From Hemileia vastatrix (lineage: Eukaryota > Basidiomycota > Pucciniomycetes > Pucciniales > Zaghouaniaceae): a stretch of DNA of 64,000 nucleotides. Each line of letters begins with the position of its first letter. The first letter of the stretch is position 1. The stretch is taken from NCBI GenBank assembly GCA_030280995.1, contig JASXTE010000001.1, positions 3,036,001-3,100,000 of the forward strand. Direction: 5' to 3'. The position numbers and the translations under genes were made by a program. Of the stretch, positions 44,001 through 57,072 are shown in pieces. The notes beneath the pieces were generated by a model that searched no databases, had not been told where the DNA came from, and worked only from the letters and a program-made list of their open reading frames with translations.

Positions 44001-47000
44001 GGCCTTTTCCCCCTCACTAATTTTATTACTACATTATCTTTATTATATTACATTTATTATTTCATTGACCCATTGTTGCCACTATATTTTAACAATTTAT
44101 ATTAAACATTAAAATCAAAATAAAACAAAATAAAAAACTTTTTAACCTTATGAAAGTATGATTTGAACCATTTTTGATAAAATTTTTGCAAAAGGCATCC
44201 CTTTTATATATACATGAACTAAAAACTAGAAAAAAGTTGAAAAAAGGATGAAGTTTGACCAGCTCCTTAAGTACTTACATTTTGGCCTTTTTTTTGCTGC
44301 TATATTTTTATTGGCCCTTCTGTTGAGACTGAAGGGCCCTCACCAGGCCCAACTGGGAACAAAAAAAAGGCTTACAATGTTTCAACTTAGTCTTATCAAA
44401 AAGGTTCAACTTATTTTATGAAATTGTTTTATCATGCCTACAGACTTTACTATCTTTATTTCTTTACAAAATACAACATTTCATTATATATAGTACTTTT
44501 TTGCAAATTTCCTTTCCATGATATCCCATAATCATATATTTATTTAATTTGAAATTTATGAATCACACACTTACCCATTATTCAAAAAAATTTAGTTAAT
44601 AAAATTATTTTGAGCAAAAGTCATTGTACCCTTCAAATTTCATTAAAAAAATTCTTGTTTCAAATATTCATCTTTCAATAAAAAAATTGATTCTGAGTGC
44701 CTTCTTTAGACATAAATTGAATTTTTTTCTATGAATTTTCTCATACACTTTGTGGTGGTGTGGCTTCAGTAGAGGGAGAAATGGTTAGTAGTGATAGGAT
44801 GGAATTATCACCTATTTTTGGCAAATAGTGTGGCAGAGGTAATTTTTCGGTGCCCCCAGATTCTTGAAGAACAAAAGTGTCCAAGCCCAAAATTTTTGCT
44901 GAATTTTGTTGAATTCAAGGGATTTTTTCATTATTTTTGAATTTTTCTTATTGTCTTTAACTTGAAATGTGATTTAAGTCACATTCCAAAAATAAACAGT
45001 GTCTTTTCTATCATTTGACTTAATTACATTTCTCTAGCTCAACTAGTCAGTTGATACTCAAGAAAAAAATCTTTTAGCAGATCTGATTAATAAAAAAATA
45101 AAGCTATTTCATTCCAGGTAAAAAAAGGAACACTATTTTATTTTCTTTCATGTAACTTATAGTTTATCTACAAATTTTGGGACTTCAACTAAATTAATAA
45201 GCAAAATATTTTTTAGAGTTTATCAAAAAATATATATAATGAATAAAACTTTTGTAAAAAACAGGTCATGTGAGGAAAAGATGCTGCATCTTTGCTACTT
45301 ACATGACTTTATTCCAGTTCCATTAGTAAAAGTTTTCATATAGACCACAAACTTTCACAATCTTATTTTTTATGTTGTCCATCTGGAAACTTGAACTAGA
45401 GACATTGGAATTAAGTTACATGAGGAAAAAACACAACATATTTTCCTCAGATGACTCCAATTTCAAATTAAGCATAAAAGTAATAAGAAAAAAATTTTAA
45501 AAAAAAATTCTAAAAATGTAATTTTTTCTAAAACATTTCAAGAAAATAATATAAAGTCAAAAAAATCACAAAAAATAAATCAAAAAAATTTTAAAAATAC
45601 TTAAAAAGTTGAAAAATTCAAAAAATTCAAAAAATCTCAATAAAATTAAGAAAAAATTAAAACAATCTGAAAAAATTCAAAAAAACTGTAAAAAATTTAA
45701 TACAAATCTGAAAGAATCAAAAAATTCAGGAAATTTTTTCAAAAATATAAGAAAGAAAAATATAATTTATGTTTAATTTTTTAAAGAAATTTGGTATATA
45801 TATATATATATTGCTGAAACTTACTTGACTAAAATTTACTGCTGATTTTTTCCAGAGGTATTAATAACTGAAAAATCCAAAAAGTGACACTTGGTTCATT
45901 GCAACACAACATTTTTTAAAGTAAGGGCCACTGGAGTTACTAATAGGTAGTTCTGCAGGTAGTCTGAGGGACAAAAAATGACTTTCCTACCAGTTGTCTT
46001 TTTTTTCACCCTGTGGTACTTATAATATCTGTATCTCTTGCCTTTTAGTAAATATTTAGCTCTTGTTTTATATGAAAATAGTGTAAGCAGGTAAGTTAGT
46101 TAAAAAGTCAAAAATAGGGATATTTACCGGACAGGGATATATATAAGAAGCAATCTTAAATCTCAGGATATTAGTCAAGTTTGAGTGCTCAGTTAGAGAT
46201 AAAAGAAGAGAAAGGTTTATTTTGCAATCATCACTTAGGCATCCAACTCTTATACAAGTGATTTGATGTCTCATGATATCAATAGTAGCTGAATGATACA
46301 AAAATATAATAAATTAATGAAAAGAGGTTGCATATTCTATTAATGTGAATCTTAAAGATAGCTTATAAGAGAGCCAGAAATCTCCAATTAGTATGGCACA
46401 ATGATCAGTGGGAAGGTAAAATAGATACAGACAACCTGCATTGGTGCAAGAAATGTTTTTATGATGAATGAAAATTTATTGCCGGTAAGTAAGAAAAAAA
46501 AAGATAAAAGGAGATTAAGTAATGAGACAAATGGTATTATTTATAGCCTTATAAAAGTGTAAATTATCTCTGATTTTTATTGCATAAATATCAGAAGCAA
46601 TGTTAAAATGATTCAACCAACCTAATTAAAAGAGTATGAGCTTAACTAAAAGAGAAGAAAAAAAATAAGTGATACCTGTGATATTGGTTTTAAAATTTTT
46701 TTAATGAAAAATCATAACTTATTGCCAGTAAGTAAGAAGATAATTATAATTGAAATAAAGATAAAGTAATGAGATTGATGGAGAAAGAAAAGTAAAATAT
46801 AAAACATAATATATACACCAGGTCAAAAGTTAGACAACTTGCAGTCAAGTGGTTTTTCAGGTATCTTAAAGTAACATCAGAAGTAACCTTTGAAGGAAAT
46901 TTTTTGCTTAAAGTAGTTACAAGCCAAACCAAAACTGTGAATGTCACTGTACCAAAAAAAAAATTAGAAAAATTATATCTCAACGCTTATTGTTGAACCT

Positions 47001-48720
47001 GTCTATCTGATTTGAACTTGAGTAATTTTCAAAAAAATTTCCTTAGTTCTATATTAGCTTCATTTTCCAGGCAAGAAGTCCTTCATACTAAGTTCCTTTA
47101 CAACATTTATTTCAGGCCATGCAATACCTTTTCATAATTTTCTTTCTGCAGGCTAGAAACAAAGACTTTACCAGGACAAAATTCAATGAAAGAACATATA
47201 AAATTCTCATACCCTGTTTTTGTGAAGGAAGTGTGGGTTTAATTTAATCATTGAAAATTTTACTACATGAAATAATATAATATTATTAATTTTACCATAT
47301 TTTCAAAATGAATTCTAGAAAATAACGTGAATTTTTTTAAATTACTTGATGAATTTTTTATGGTATAAGAGTTAAAATCTCAATTTAAAACTAGACTTAT
47401 ACTTGAAATTTTATAAATATATATATATATAAAAGAATGCACTAATTCAGATTAATCTGAAACCTGTAATTTTTAAAATTGAATCATAGTTTCAGGAATA
47501 TACTTCACCATAATCTAAAAAAAAATAGATGAGTTGATCATTTGAGGTTTCACCCTATAGTGATAAACAAAAGGTTTTGAAAAAAAAATATGAAAGAGCA
47601 GATAAAAATGTAAATAGGCGAGAAAAAAGTGTACTTTCACCAAACATAACTAGCTAATCAGGCACCTTATAGTACTCAATCTGATTTTATTTAATTTTTT
47701 TAATAATTATTTTAGTTAAAGGGTAATTTTAGAAACTTAGGGAGGGGAAATTTAAAGTATTTAAACAGATTACATGTATTCTGTATGCTATGATGAAAAA
47801 TAAGGATTAAAACTAGAATTCCTTTTTGTTAAAAACAGTACAGCTGCAGTTAGTATAAATAAATGAGACAATTTATCCTTCTGTAAAAACTCAAGCTGTT
47901 CTGCTTTCAAAATAACTTGACTTTTACAATAGTAAAGTTCTATAAAAGTTGATAAATCTTCCAAAATGACCTTTTTCTCAGTATCAAAAATGAACTACTC
48001 TGTCACAGACAAATTATAATTGTGTGTTTCTTCTAGAAAGACTTTTGGAAGTTTCCCAGTAAAATATTCTTCAACAATATCATCCATAGGAAAACTCCCG
48101 GGCCCTGAAAAAGGCTGAACACCTTCCATTTCTGGGGGTTTAGGGACCTTCAATTTTTGATCAACCTTTTCCTGATAGCTTACTTATATGTTTGAGATTG
48201 AAAACTTGAAAGAAATTTAGACATCCACCCTTTTTTAAGTTTATTTAAATGTCAAGTAAAACAAGCACTCCTCCATAGGATTGGAGTTATGACACTACTC
48301 CCATCCTGTCTTTCCTCAGTATCAGAGTTAATACAGTTATCTTTAAAAAATCCAGTAATTTCAGGGACCAAAAAATATGAATAAATTTTGATTATTCCAT
48401 CACACAACTTAAAAAATGTGATGTTAATTTATAATAACTATTTTAGAGCTATATAAACAATACTATTAATTCTCTTCTTTTAGAAAGTTTAACTTCAATT
48501 TTTTCAGATTCACCTTTTCTATCTTTTAAGAATAGGTTTATCTATCATTAGCTATATAAGAAAATTTATTAGCTTCTCATGTGCTGCACCTCTGAAGAGA
48601 TCTGAAAACTGCCTCATCTATAATACTTTCATCTAAAATTGAAAATTTCACCAAACCCTTCCCATAATAGCATTTCATCCATCCAATCACAATATAATTT
48701 ACTATACAAGATATGTAAAA
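44001..48720. other. Gene-free AT-rich region with low-complexity and repeat traces
   Basis: A-rich low complexity (AAAAATTCAAAAAATC type) fills 45480-45760 and a (TA)n run lies at 45795-45812. Two related segments, 46457-46532 and 46694-46780, share ATTGCCRGTAAGTAAGAA and AAGTAATGAGA, a decayed direct duplication. CACCAGGTCAAAAGTTAGAC at 46816 starts a segment of about 45 bp that reappears inverted at about 54700-54748. I see no gene. Confidence 0.5.
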
Positions 48721-50600
48721 CATGAGGCAACATGCTGCTACATGTTCTCCTACATATGCTAACCAATATGTTTCAATCCAACACAGTACCTTAATGATAT
48801 TTTGGCACACTTTTGTACATACAAAATATCTACCATGTCCTCATGACATGATGCAGCGCATTTATTCATATTGCCAGGACATGGTAAATTTTCATAAAGA
48901 TGAGGTGGCATGTTGCATCATCTTTTACTTTCTGGCAAATAGTGAAGTTAGTGGGTAGTGTAGTTGCTTACATGCATACATGAGGCGACATGTCGCCTCA
49001 TGTATGCATGTGGGCAACTTGCTTTCTCACATTGTAAAAATAAAAATTATACAAAATAAAATTGAATAGTGTAATTGCATACATGAGGCAACATGTTGCC
49101 TCATGTATGCAATAACAGCAGCTCAGAAAAAAAAACAGGCAAAAGATGAGGCACCATTTTGCCTCATCTTTTGCTTGTTGGTCAAAGGAAGATGCCACAT
49201 ACACTAGGCCATATTTGCATAAAGATGAGGTGGAATGTTGTGTCATCTTTTGCTTTCTGGAAAATAGTGAAGGTAATGGGTAGGGTAGTTGTTTACATGC
49301 ATACATGAGGCGACATGTCCCCTCATGTATGCAATTATAATATTATGTTTTTTTTTTGTATTTTTTTTTAAATGTGAGAAAGCAAGTTTCCCACATACAT
49401 ACATGAAGCAACATGTTGCCTCATTTATGCATGTAAACAACTGCCCTACCCATTACCTTCACTATGTGCCAGAAAGAAAAAGATGAGGCAACATTCCACA
49501 TCATCTTTTTGAGAAAATATGACCTAGTGTATGTGGCATCTTCCTTTGACCAACAAGCAAAATATGAGGCAACATGGTGCCTCATCTTTTGCCTGTTTTT
49601 TTTCTGAGCTGCTGTTATTGCATACATGAGGCGACATATCGCCTCATGTATGCAATTACAATATTTAATTTAATTTTGTTTAAATTTTATTTTTTACAAT
49701 GTGAGAAAGCAAGTTTCCCACATGCATACATGAGGCAACATGTTACCTCATGTATGCATGTAAGAAACTACACTACCAACTACCTTCACTATTTACCAGA
49801 AAGTAAAAGATGAGGTAACATTCCACCTCATATTTATGAAAATGCACACTAATGTATGTCACATATGCCTTTGACCAACAAGCAAAATATGAGGCAACAT
49901 GGAGCATCATCTTTTGCCTCTTTTTCTTCTGGGCTTCTGTTATTGCATACATGAGGCGACATGTCGCCTCATGTATGCAATTAGAATATTAAGTTTTTTT
50001 TTATTTTTTTTCAATGTGAGAAAGAAAGTTGCCCACATGCATACATGAGGTGACATTTTGCCTCATCTATGCATGTAAGTAACTACCCTACCAGTTAGCT
50101 TCACTATTTTACAGGAAGCAAAAGATGAGGCAAAATGCCACCTCATCTTTATTCCTATGCACCCTAGTGTATTTCACATCTGCCTTTGACAAACAAGCAA
50201 AAGATGAGGAAACATTGTGCCTCATCTTTTACCTCTTTTTTTTTCTGAGATTTTGTTATTGCATACATGAGGTGACATGTCACCTCATGTATGCAAAGTA
50301 AATATTCAGTTTTTATTTGTATTTTTTTCTCAATGTGAGAGAGCAAGTTGCCCACATGCATATATGAGGCGACATGTCACCTCATGTATGCATGTAAGCA
50401 ACTAACCTACCCATTACTTTCAATATTTACCACAAAGCTAACAATGAGGCAGCATGCCACCTCATATTTATGCAGATGAACCCTAGTGTATGTCACATCT
50501 GCCTTTGACAAAAGAGTGAAATATGGGGCAACATGGTGCCTCATATTTTGCCTCTTTTTTTTCTGAACTGCTGTTATTGAAAACATGAGGCAATTTGTTG
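48721..50600. repeat. Array of near-perfect palindromes with a ~320-bp higher-order period
   Basis: All palindromes share the core ATGAGGC, a CGACATGTCG- or CAACATGTTG-type centre, and GCCTCAT. 48971-49010 is a perfect 40-bp palindrome (half site CATGCATACATGAGGCGACA). 49074-49113 is another with different outer bases. Four palindrome types (outer bases ATTGCAT.., CATGCAT.., AAAGATG.., CAAAATATG..) recur in fixed order with unique 50-60 bp spacers. Right of 49300 the same type recurs every 316-328 bp. Left of that point the order and spacers are inverted. Short open frames in the array are by-products. Confidence 0.93.
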
Positions 50601-52320
50601 CCTTAAACTTTTGTTGAAAAGTTTATCTGATTCATTTTAAAACTTCATTCTATGAAAAAATTCAGAGTATATGATAAAAATATGCTAAGTAAGAATGAAA
50701 AAATTGAAGTAAGTAAGTGTTATTTTGAGAGGCTTGTGCAAGGCCTTGTGGCTGCCAAAAGGGGGGCAGGGTGGGGCACCCCAGGGCATGACGGTAGAGC
50801 ACTTCAAGTTGCTGAAGTTTTTTGTAAATATATATTGTTGAGTATCTTTATGAATTTCTTTATTTGTACTGGAACTTGAGTTCAGTGAATTAAAATATGG
50901 TTTTACTATTTAAAACTTTTTTAAGAGAGTTCCAGAGGAAAAATATAATATAATATTTTTTATTAAAAATAAATTATTTTATTAGATAGACTTAATCTCA
51001 TAAACTTACTAACAATTTTTTGACTATAAGAAGTTGAACCTGTGCTATGGATTTTAAACAGAAATCAAGTAAGATTACAAGGCATGTGAAATAATAGATT
51101 TTTTATATACTTTGACTGAGATCCACTTTTATTTTAACTCATTTTTGTGCAGTTTTTTAAAACAGGACTTTAAAGTAAGAGCATATTCCAGGCCCTTCAG
51201 ATCCTGCATTTTTATTTCAATACTAGATAATAGAAACATGAGAAAATTACTGGATGTATTTATGTGTCCATAAGCATTTTTCACAAGTCAAAAATTTGGT
51301 TTCTTCTTTTGTAAAAGTGGAAGTTTCAGTATTTTTTTACTTTTCAATTTTTCCTAATCTATTCTTTTAATTTGGGAGAAAACCTTAATTCATATTTTAA
51401 ACAAGTGGAGTTCAAATTATACTTGAAAAAACCAATCATTAATTTTTTAAATTTTCATTGGTCAAGTGGGACCTCTTGTAACTTCAATCTATGTACAAAT
51501 TATAATTCAATTAATATTAGCTTCTGACATATTTCCTGATGGTTTATCTCAAATTAGAGTGATTGAAAAATCTCTGAAAATTATTGGAAATCTGTTCATC
51601 ATTCAAATCATGTGACTTACTTTTCCAAGAAATGTTTTTAGTCTTTTATAAATAGTAATTTCTTCCTGAATTATTGTCTTTCCTCTCATAATTAATTTAT
51701 ATTCAAGATGGAATCATTGTATAGTTCCTCTCCGGTCTGTATTAGCTTACTTCAATTTCACATATCTGACTTCAGAAGCTTCCCAGGGTTTATTGAGAAA
51801 CCTTTTTCACTTCATCTCTCTCATACATAACATATTATCAGGGCTAGGGAACATTCAACTCATATTAACATTAGTAAACAGTGCCCTTCCAATTCCCACA
51901 TCCTCTATGTAATAATTGGCCTCTCAGGATATCAAACTTTATTTTCTCCTGTTGGGGGTTTAGCTTCTAGGGCAGGATTCATCCTCTATATGAGTTGAAG
52001 ATACATTATTACCCCAAAAAGATACAAACTTCCCCCTACTAATTAATATTTTGAATTTTTATCTTTCTAATTTCCTAATAACTATCTCCCAAGGACTTGA
52101 GTCACTCCCCAACATAATTAATCTTATTCTTGACTATAAACCATTGATTAATTTGGGCTGTCATGTGAAAGATATATTCAATCAAAACAATTAAATATAC
52201 TCTATCTCCCCTGATTCTTTATTTCTTATCAGACCTTATCATTCTATAAAAGACATCAATGAAGATTTTTTAGCACAGAGAAGGTGAAAAACATGTCAAT
52301 GAGAAACTTTTCACCTTTCA
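50601..52320. other. Gene-free AT-rich region with one GC-rich patch
   Basis: About 80 bases at 50730-50810 are unusually GC-rich (runs of G and C around GGGGTGGGGCACCCC-like sequence) within an AT-rich surround. They lie in a 75-codon frame of no recognisable family. The rest holds nothing I can name. Confidence 0.45.
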
Positions 52321-52324
52321 AAAA

Positions 52325-52735
52325 GAAACTACAACAAAGCATGTGATAAAAATGGAAAGAATACTCTATTCTCCCCACATGGAGCAAGTACTGTCAGATG
52401 CAGCCAAGGGGGAAGAAGTTAACAGGAGGGATCAATGTAGGGGATAAATATAATAGAGGTAAAAATACTTGTATATAATTTCAAAAACAAACATACCTAA
52501 AAATAGGTCAATCAGCAACTGTGCACCTTACAACAACTACAAAAAAGCATGTGATGAAATAAGAAGGTACAAAAAGATGAGTTTCTGTGGTTAGGATTAA
52601 AAGAATAAGCAGAAAGTAAAAGGAAAGAACCTGGAAAAAGGACTTTATTATCCCCAAAAAATTCAAGAAATGTAAGTTTCAGCCAAGGGGGAAGCAGTGT
52701 ACAGGAGGGAGAAATGGAAGTGATAAAGAGAATAG
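52325..52735 (+). repeat. Diverged direct duplication
   Basis: Two segments share ordered words: ACTACAACAAAGCATGTGAT and CAACTACAAAAAAGCATGTG at 52328 and 52530, then CAGCCAAGGGGGAAG (52402, 52681) and ACAGGAGGGA. The distances between the words differ slightly. Probably an old tandem duplication within transposon-derived sequence. Confidence 0.55.
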
Positions 52736-53229
52736 AGAAAATAAATTTGATGGGGAAAATGGAAACAGCAAGAAGAGGCTTGATTATATGACAAATCGCA
52801 CCATATAAAACAATAGAAAAAACACAATGTTGACTAAGACTACTAAACTACAATACAGAGAAAGAGAAAGGTTCACACTCAAAGACAAAATTCACAAAAA
52901 AAGAATTTTTTTTCAAAAATACCATCTTTCCCCTCAAATTATTCCTCTCATGACTCAAGTAAAGGAAGAAAAAAGAGAGTACAGTTTGCATAGTGATACC
53001 ACCACTGAGAACAGACCTCAAGCAAAAATTATCTTATGATGAAATTTGTTGAGAGAAGACAAAAGAAGCTCTAAAAATTGCTGGGCCATCAGGAAGTTCT
53101 AATCCACTAGGTGTTGGACCCAGCTCATATAATGAAAAATATAGTTCTGATGTAGATAGTTCAAGTAATTATAGCTGAATCATCATTAGATAAAATTTTC
53201 CCTAATAAATATCTTCCTTAGAGTCTGCA

Positions 53230-53830
53230 TTTCAGGAATTTTCTGCCTGTTTTAGACCTTAAATCAAATGGGGATCGGTTGCAACACCAAACGATTTAAC
53301 TTCTTATTTGGATCTTAGTACTAAGGATTTAATGATGGTTCAAAATTTTATTTTTCATACACTCATTACCTCATGGTTCAACTGTGTTTGACACCATTTA
53401 GGGAAGACTGGAACAAATCTCAAGGCAGAAGAATGAATTTTGCTAAAAAAAATTATGATGTGGTTTCTTTGTTTCTAGTTGTGAATATAGAAAATTCTGA
53501 AAGTAAAGAGAAGAATTTATTTAAGTGTATGTCCATTTTTTTATCAATAAAAAAACTTTTCACTTACTTTTAAATCAATGAAGATGAAATTATATCTCTT
53601 CATGATTAGCTGAAGGAGTATAAAAATTCCATGGAAAATTTTGGCCACAAATTCACATCAAGCCTAATGTCCATTTAGCCCAAAATTTTCCTGAAGTTCT
53701 GCAAATATTTGGCCCAGCATCATCAGAGGAAGCTTGGGATCATTAGAGTATGAATCAAATTTTAAGATCTATCCCACAAAATATTAATAAACTCATTTTT
53801 TCATAAATCTTTTTATTACCCATAATTTTT
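53230..53830 (+). pseudogene. Possible CACTA-type transposase relic
   Basis: Several frames retain protein-like stretches. GSVATPNDLTSYLDL occurs at about 53270, then QIHIKPNVHLAQNFPEVL and QIFGPASSEEAWDH at 53660-53750 with stops between. The K-P-x-x-H-x-x-x-x-x-P-x-x-x-x-x-F-G-P arrangement recalls the region ahead of the W-W-x-F-P-F-E-R block in fungal and plant CACTA-like proteins. It is clearly non-functional. Family assignment is weak. Confidence 0.3.
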
Positions 53831-55319
53831 TACATTATTTTTTTGTTTTTATTTGAAATGGAAAAAATGTTAATGGAAATGTTCATCATGATAGTAAATA
53901 TTCAATCTGTTCTTGAGATGAATGACAATTTATTTAAAATACAAATTAAATATTTTTTCAATATAGAAAAAGGAAAGACTTCAAAATAAACTGTTATATT
54001 GCTCTGTGAAGAATATGATTTATGGCCGGAATATTTAAACAAGATTTATAGAAAAATGTCTTTTTTAAACATTTTTTAAGAAGATAAATTCATTGGTGCT
54101 TTAAAATTTCTACAATCTAAAATTACTGATCTCCAATACTAAAACATTGGTGGTAAATACTTCTCATTATACTCAAAACAACAAGGTTATGGGAATATCA
54201 AGAGGCAACAAGATTAGAGTTTTTTTTTTGAGAACGTGGAAGTCACTGAATTTTACCAGATCAAATCTTTATTCTAGTTGAATTGTATGATGCTGTTGAA
54301 AAAAAATAGAAAATCCTTTCTCAAAGCAGGATTCAAAACATTTTGGTGCTACAATTGATGGTCTAAAAATGTTATTATTACTCATAAAGATATTATTGGA
54401 CATGATTCAAGAACTCTCAATCCAAGTGGCTTTGGTGGTGTTTTATCAGATACTGTCTGTATAATGTCATTAAGGAATATAGCCAGTGCATATTAGTCAC
54501 CTTTATAATATCCATTATGAATTCAATATATGTATTTTAGACACCAAAGTATGATCTATTGCCTGTTGGAAATTATGCAAGCAGCAATATATGAAGAATT
54601 CAAATTGGTCCTAATGATTCAGCTATTAGCTATGTGTCATGATGAAAAATTTTCCCACCAAAGTTCCAACACAGGTTTGACTCAGGTTAGACCACAGGTA
54701 CTAAACAACCACTTGACTGAAAGTCGTCTAACTTTTGACCTGGTGATATAGTATTCTTGATTAATCTCCTGCATAACTATTCAATTAACATCTACTAAAA
54801 CATCACCACACAATACACATGGTATCAATAATTTATGGCAGCTTGACTAAACCAATGAGGCTAGGTGACATTTGGTTTCATGAATATTGATGAGATGAAT
54901 CGGGATATATTTTTGACCTCTAGTATTGATGAATTAGGAAAAAATTGATACTGACATGTTCAATATCAGAAGCATAAGCCAGTAATAGCAATAATGAAAT
55001 GGAACTGATATGGTATCAATACAAAAAAGAGAAAATAGTTTCAGTGGCCGGCTAGTAGCAGGTATAATAGATATCTACATAAATGAACTAAAAACAATAT
55101 TTTTCACATTTTTCAAGCTTAATTATTTTTTGGATATAAACTCTTGTAGTATTTTTCTGTAAGTCTGGATATTTCCAGGACTGAGTAAAATAATCATAAA
55201 AAAATTCTAAACACATGTATTACACATGGGGACAATAAGTGAAAGTATACAGTATGTATACATAAGTGAAATCAGTCAGTCAATACAATAGATGCCACTA
55301 TATTACTTTAAATACATGC
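53831..55319. other. Gene-free AT-rich region
   Basis: No intact frame. The inverted partner of the 46816 repeat lies at about 54700-54748. Possible coding relics near 54330-54480 are too damaged to classify. Confidence 0.45.
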
Positions 55320-55600
55320 TGTGGAAGTCTAAAGTTTAGTATGGCACTTAAAATATTCTTTGAAATTAATTCTGGCTCACTTATTATTGATTTGGAAGGA
55401 ACATTCTATTTTGAAATAATTTTATTATAAAGACAATGGTTGGTTTTATGGTGAGGATTGGTCTAATAATTTCATTAAGAAAAACAATTTATTTAACAGT
55501 CAAGAAATGTAGCTATAATCTTAAAAATTTGTGGAAATACAATTTAAGAGTCTCAAGAGCCTAAAACTGTTGTTTTCCTTATTATAGTGAAATAATGAAT
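55320..55600 (+). repeat. Decayed relative of the A/B LTR (5' part)
   Basis: TGTGGAAGTCTAAAGTTTAG, then TATGGCAC, parallels the LTR start of element A (TGTGGTAGCCTAAAGTTTAG, then TACGGCAC). Further in, AAACAATTTATTT and CTCAAGA fall in the same order as in the LTR. The 3' boundary is lost. Likely an old solo LTR, showing the family was present here before A and B. Confidence 0.5.
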
Positions 55601-57072
55601 AAATGCACTTTAAATTATTTAAAAGTTGAATATATGCACTATAAATTTTATAATATTGAGATTGTGCTTTTAAAGATCAATTTGGCTTATTTAGAACTTT
55701 TTATATGGCTACTTAAATTTATAAAAATAACACTTTTAAAAATTGATGTTTTTTTATGCTAGCAATGGCTTCTGTGTACTGGCCTTATGCTGCCTGCATT
55801 TATCCCATGTGCATAGCTTCATTATTAACAAAGTTAGTATTTTGACACTAACTGTACCCCACATTGTATGCTCCATATGTTTAAACATGCTAAAATAGGT
55901 GAGAGGCACTTATTTAGTGTCCTAATTTTATTATTAGTGCATTGATCTAATTATATGCACTAATTTCATTAATAACCTCAAGATTGGCACCCATATTTTA
56001 CTACCACACTTATAATTGACTATTTAGTAAAGGATTTACATGCTCAAGTACCTTCCAAGAGTATTCATTCAGTCGCCCCACATTTCACATCTTATTTTGG
56101 GTTTCTCAACGGTTTCTCAGGCTATATTGGACATTTTTAAATGGGGATTTCATGTAAAAATTTGTTATAATTAATGTTGTAATTTCTACTTTTGATCCCC
56201 CTTAATTAGAAATTATTTTCATGTTCTTTCTTTCCTTAATTAGTCTTTTATTTTAAGAATTTTAAGTATATAATCTCTTTTTGGTTTATTACATTATTTT
56301 GATGGATTAAGCCATGTTACTCTTATACTTTAGCATGTGATATGATTCTTATTTTGTTATTAGATGAACCTTGGACTGATGGGAATTTGTAGCTGCTATA
56401 ATGGGAAATTATTGGCCATGTAAAAGATTGGGAATACAAGGGGAAACATTTGGGTATTTATGGGTATAACAGGAGGAGGTTTTTGGGCTTTTATTCTACT
56501 TTATTTTATATCACCTTACAAATATATAACCAAAACATTGCAATACATATTCATAAGTACTTTGGAAGTCTTTTAAATATTGTTTTAAATCATTGGTTCT
56601 ATTTTTCTACCAACTGTAAGCTGTATGCCATTTATCATAAGTGAGATTAAATTACTGAGACTATTATATTGAATTATGTTTTATTACTTAGCCAGATTTA
56701 AACAAAACTATTCATACTGGACCATTTGGACTTCTAGAAAGCTGACTAATCACGATATTCACATATTTCTATTTGAACTCAGCCTGACATTTTCTCACAT
56801 CTAGCTTTTCAAATTGAACCAAGTATCATTTCTTTTTTGAGTAAAAAAAGAGTACTCTTTTCTTGATGAGTAGTCTGGAATGGTGGGTAAAATAGGAAGA
56901 AAAAAACAATTGGTTGGATGAGAGTGAATTAAATTAAATGGGTAACCAGTTAATCCAGCTCAGGTTTTTTATTTTGGTAAAGATAACTAATACATATATT
57001 TTATTGAAATCATATAGCAAATAGATAAAATTGAATGGGCTTTTTTTATTTTAAAAAGTGATATAATAATAA
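55601..57072. other. Gene-free AT-rich region
   Basis: No coding signal or clear repeat beyond short A/T runs. The rest of the decayed LTR may extend into its left part. Confidence 0.45.

Noticed and set aside
49289..49813. Short open frames of 60-80 codons across the palindrome array on both strands
   Set aside because: They encode the repeat itself (HEATC.., MYAI..) and appear on either strand equally.
48721..50600. CRISPR-like array
   Set aside because: The repeats are full palindromes with repeating, not unique, spacers, in a eukaryotic setting, and no cas genes are present.
50652..50879. 75-codon frame over the GC-rich patch
   Set aside because: No recognisable domain and no flanking gene structure; recorded only as a composition anomaly.
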